A stretch of DNA of 64,000 bases from Stackebrandtia endophytica (GTDB lineage Bacteria; Actinomycetota; Actinomycetes; Mycobacteriales; Micromonosporaceae), in assembly GCF_006716355.1 (NCBI RefSeq), contig NZ_VFOW01000001.1, positions 372,001 to 436,000 on the forward strand. The letters run 5' to 3'. The notes beneath the pieces are model-generated. The model saw only the letters and a program-made list of their open reading frames with translations. It searched no databases and was not told where the DNA came from. Numbering within the stretch: position 1 is the stretch's first letter; each line of letters opens with the position of its first letter. Shown in pieces: positions 63,195 to 64,000 of the stretch. The position numbers and the translations under genes were made by a program.

Positions 63195-63314
63195 TTGGAA
63201 TTCAGGTCAGGCATTCCGGCTGTCAGCGTGGTGGCTGAATCACGGTTGCAGGTCAGCGCCGGATTCGCACCGGCTTCCCCTGAGGCTGTTCCTATTCAGT
63301 TGTGGTGTGGCTGT
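63195..63314 (-). promoter_or_regulatory. Cobalamin riboswitch
   Basis: On the minus strand the conserved core GGGAAGCCGGTGCGAATCCG lies within 63251-63279, continuing GCGCTGACC, and the B12 box AGCCGGAATGCCTGAC is at 63206-63221, both diagnostic of cobalamin riboswitches. A -10 box candidate TATGAT (63321-63326) would start transcription close to its 5' edge. It sits about 140 bp upstream of the TTG start of the operon, which it should repress when adenosylcobalamin or another cobamide is bound. Confidence 0.95.
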
Positions 63315-63391
63315 GATCGCATCATATAGCCGTTCGATGGGTCGGCACCAGGGTCGGGCCGAAGCGATCATCGACACACCGGCGACTCGCC

Positions 63392-63889
63392 TCATCCCGC
63401 CAGGACGTTGGCGACCATTCCGGACAGTCGTGTGCGCAGTCTCTCGATGCGTTCGGCTTCGCCGAGCGTGTTGACCGGTTGCACCCGGCGGGGTCGCTTC
63501 AACTGTCGTATGTAGGCGGAGCAGGACAGGTCACTGCAGAAGTAGTTGCCCACGCTGTCGCCCCGGCGGCCGCGCGTACCGGCTTTGATCGCCGTGAACA
63601 GGGTGACGCCGCCGGCGGAGTGCACCGTGTGGCAGAACTCGCACATGGACGAGCGCATCGCTCCGGCGGCGTTGCGGGCCGCGGCGATCCGAAACACCAG
63701 GCCGACCGGTCCGTCGGGCATCGGCGCGACCAGGTAGGCACGCTGCGGGGTCCGCGCGTTGCGCCAGGCGAGAAAGTCCAGATTCGCCCAGGTCAGGTCG
63801 GACAGGTCCGGCAACGGTATCGACGTGGCCTCACGCTTCGAACAGTTGATGAACGAGGTCTGCAGCTCAGTGGCGGTCAGCGGGTTCAT
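63392..63889 (-). CDS. FBP-family treble-clef zinc-finger protein (EF-G-binding-like)
   Basis: A 165-residue protein from ATG 63889 (MNPLTATELQTSFINCSKREA), the usual N-terminus of actinobacterial FBP-domain proteins. The C-terminal treble clef has CEFCHTVHSAGG and CSDLSCSAYIRQ, the four zinc ligands being two CxxC-like pairs. Related proteins bind elongation factor G and protect it from fusidic acid in firmicutes (FusB). Function here is not known, but ribosome association is plausible. Confidence 0.88.
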   Translation of the reverse strand: MNPLTATELQTSFINCSKREATSIPLPDLSDLTWANLDFLAWRNARTPQRAYLVAPMPDGPVGLVFRIAAARNAAGAMRSSMCEFCHTVHSAGGVTLFTAIKAGTRGRRGDSVGNYFCSDLSCSAYIRQLKRPRRVQPVNTLGEAERIERLRTRLSGMVANVLAG

Positions 63890-64000
63890 TCCCGCGACGG
63901 TAACCGCCGCGTGGGTGACTGTCATTCGGTTTTCGCCGATCCCGTTTGCGGATTCGCTGCGGACTTTTTGCAACCTTTCGGGCGCACGCTGACCTCGCAG

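Overview
The window is high-GC chromosomal DNA with GTG and TTG starts, ATGA/GTGA stop-start overlaps and typical actinobacterial families (an ATPase-less PriA, an ECF41 sigma factor, an FBP treble-clef protein, ECF-type vitamin transport). It is very probably from an actinomycete. Family-level placement (for example Glycomycetales or Micromonosporales) cannot be fixed from this sequence alone. No rRNA, tRNA, CRISPR array, insertion sequence or prophage was seen.

Left part (1-14.6 kb): a truncated ABC ATPase with its GntR/YtrA-type repressor and an operator-like palindrome; priA; a response regulator-histidine kinase-DUF4173 operon; ArsC-like and epimerase genes; a small HTH plus Clp-N pair behind a leaderless promoter with twin operators; a perfect parS (ParB-binding) site at 8388-8401; a PadR-controlled membrane protein; an amidohydrolase; an ECF41 sigma factor; and apt. 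A trypsin-like protease gene at 14.6-15.4 kb is frameshifted exactly at its catalytic His codon.

15.5-24.1 kb is the complete arginine operon on the minus strand, argC-J-B-D-F-R-G-H. Most junctions are translationally coupled, and two tandem ARG boxes lie upstream of argC.

24.9-33.3 kb looks like an undescribed biosynthetic cluster. It encodes a two-propeller WD40 protein, a catalytically intact GTP cyclohydrolase II, a tandem ATP-grasp ligase, an FGE/SUMF1-fold protein lacking one catalytic Cys, a cysteine-synthase-fold PLP enzyme and an MFS exporter. Short ACACGGATC repeats precede it. A product built from a GTP-derived pyrimidine, amide ligation and a beta-replaced amino acid is a reasonable hypothesis.

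33.3-39.4 kb: a NarL-type two-component system is divergent from a small membrane protein and a MacB-like ABC ATPase and permease, followed by a small eight-cysteine peptide with a leader-like N-terminus. This is a second candidate system (peptide plus export/immunity).

39.4-45.4 kb holds translation genes on the minus strand: infC-rpmI-rplT, a TrmH-type methyltransferase, pheS-pheT. infC appears to use an ATC start and has a leader attenuator. 45.6-56.6 kb is mixed housekeeping: a PH-like membrane protein, thioesterase, VapBC-like pair, aldo/keto reductase with HxlR regulator, asnB, Xaa-Pro aminopeptidase, a secreted protein, a PPOX protein, a PucR-like regulator and a CBS protein.

57.2-63.3 kb is a cobalamin-uptake operon on the minus strand behind a cobalamin riboswitch. 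It encodes an LPXTG-anchored alpha/alpha-barrel protein and a membrane-anchored DUF4430 protein, which together resemble the two halves of animal intrinsic factor/transcobalamin. These are followed by ECF transporter T, A and S components. The window ends with an FBP-family zinc-finger protein.
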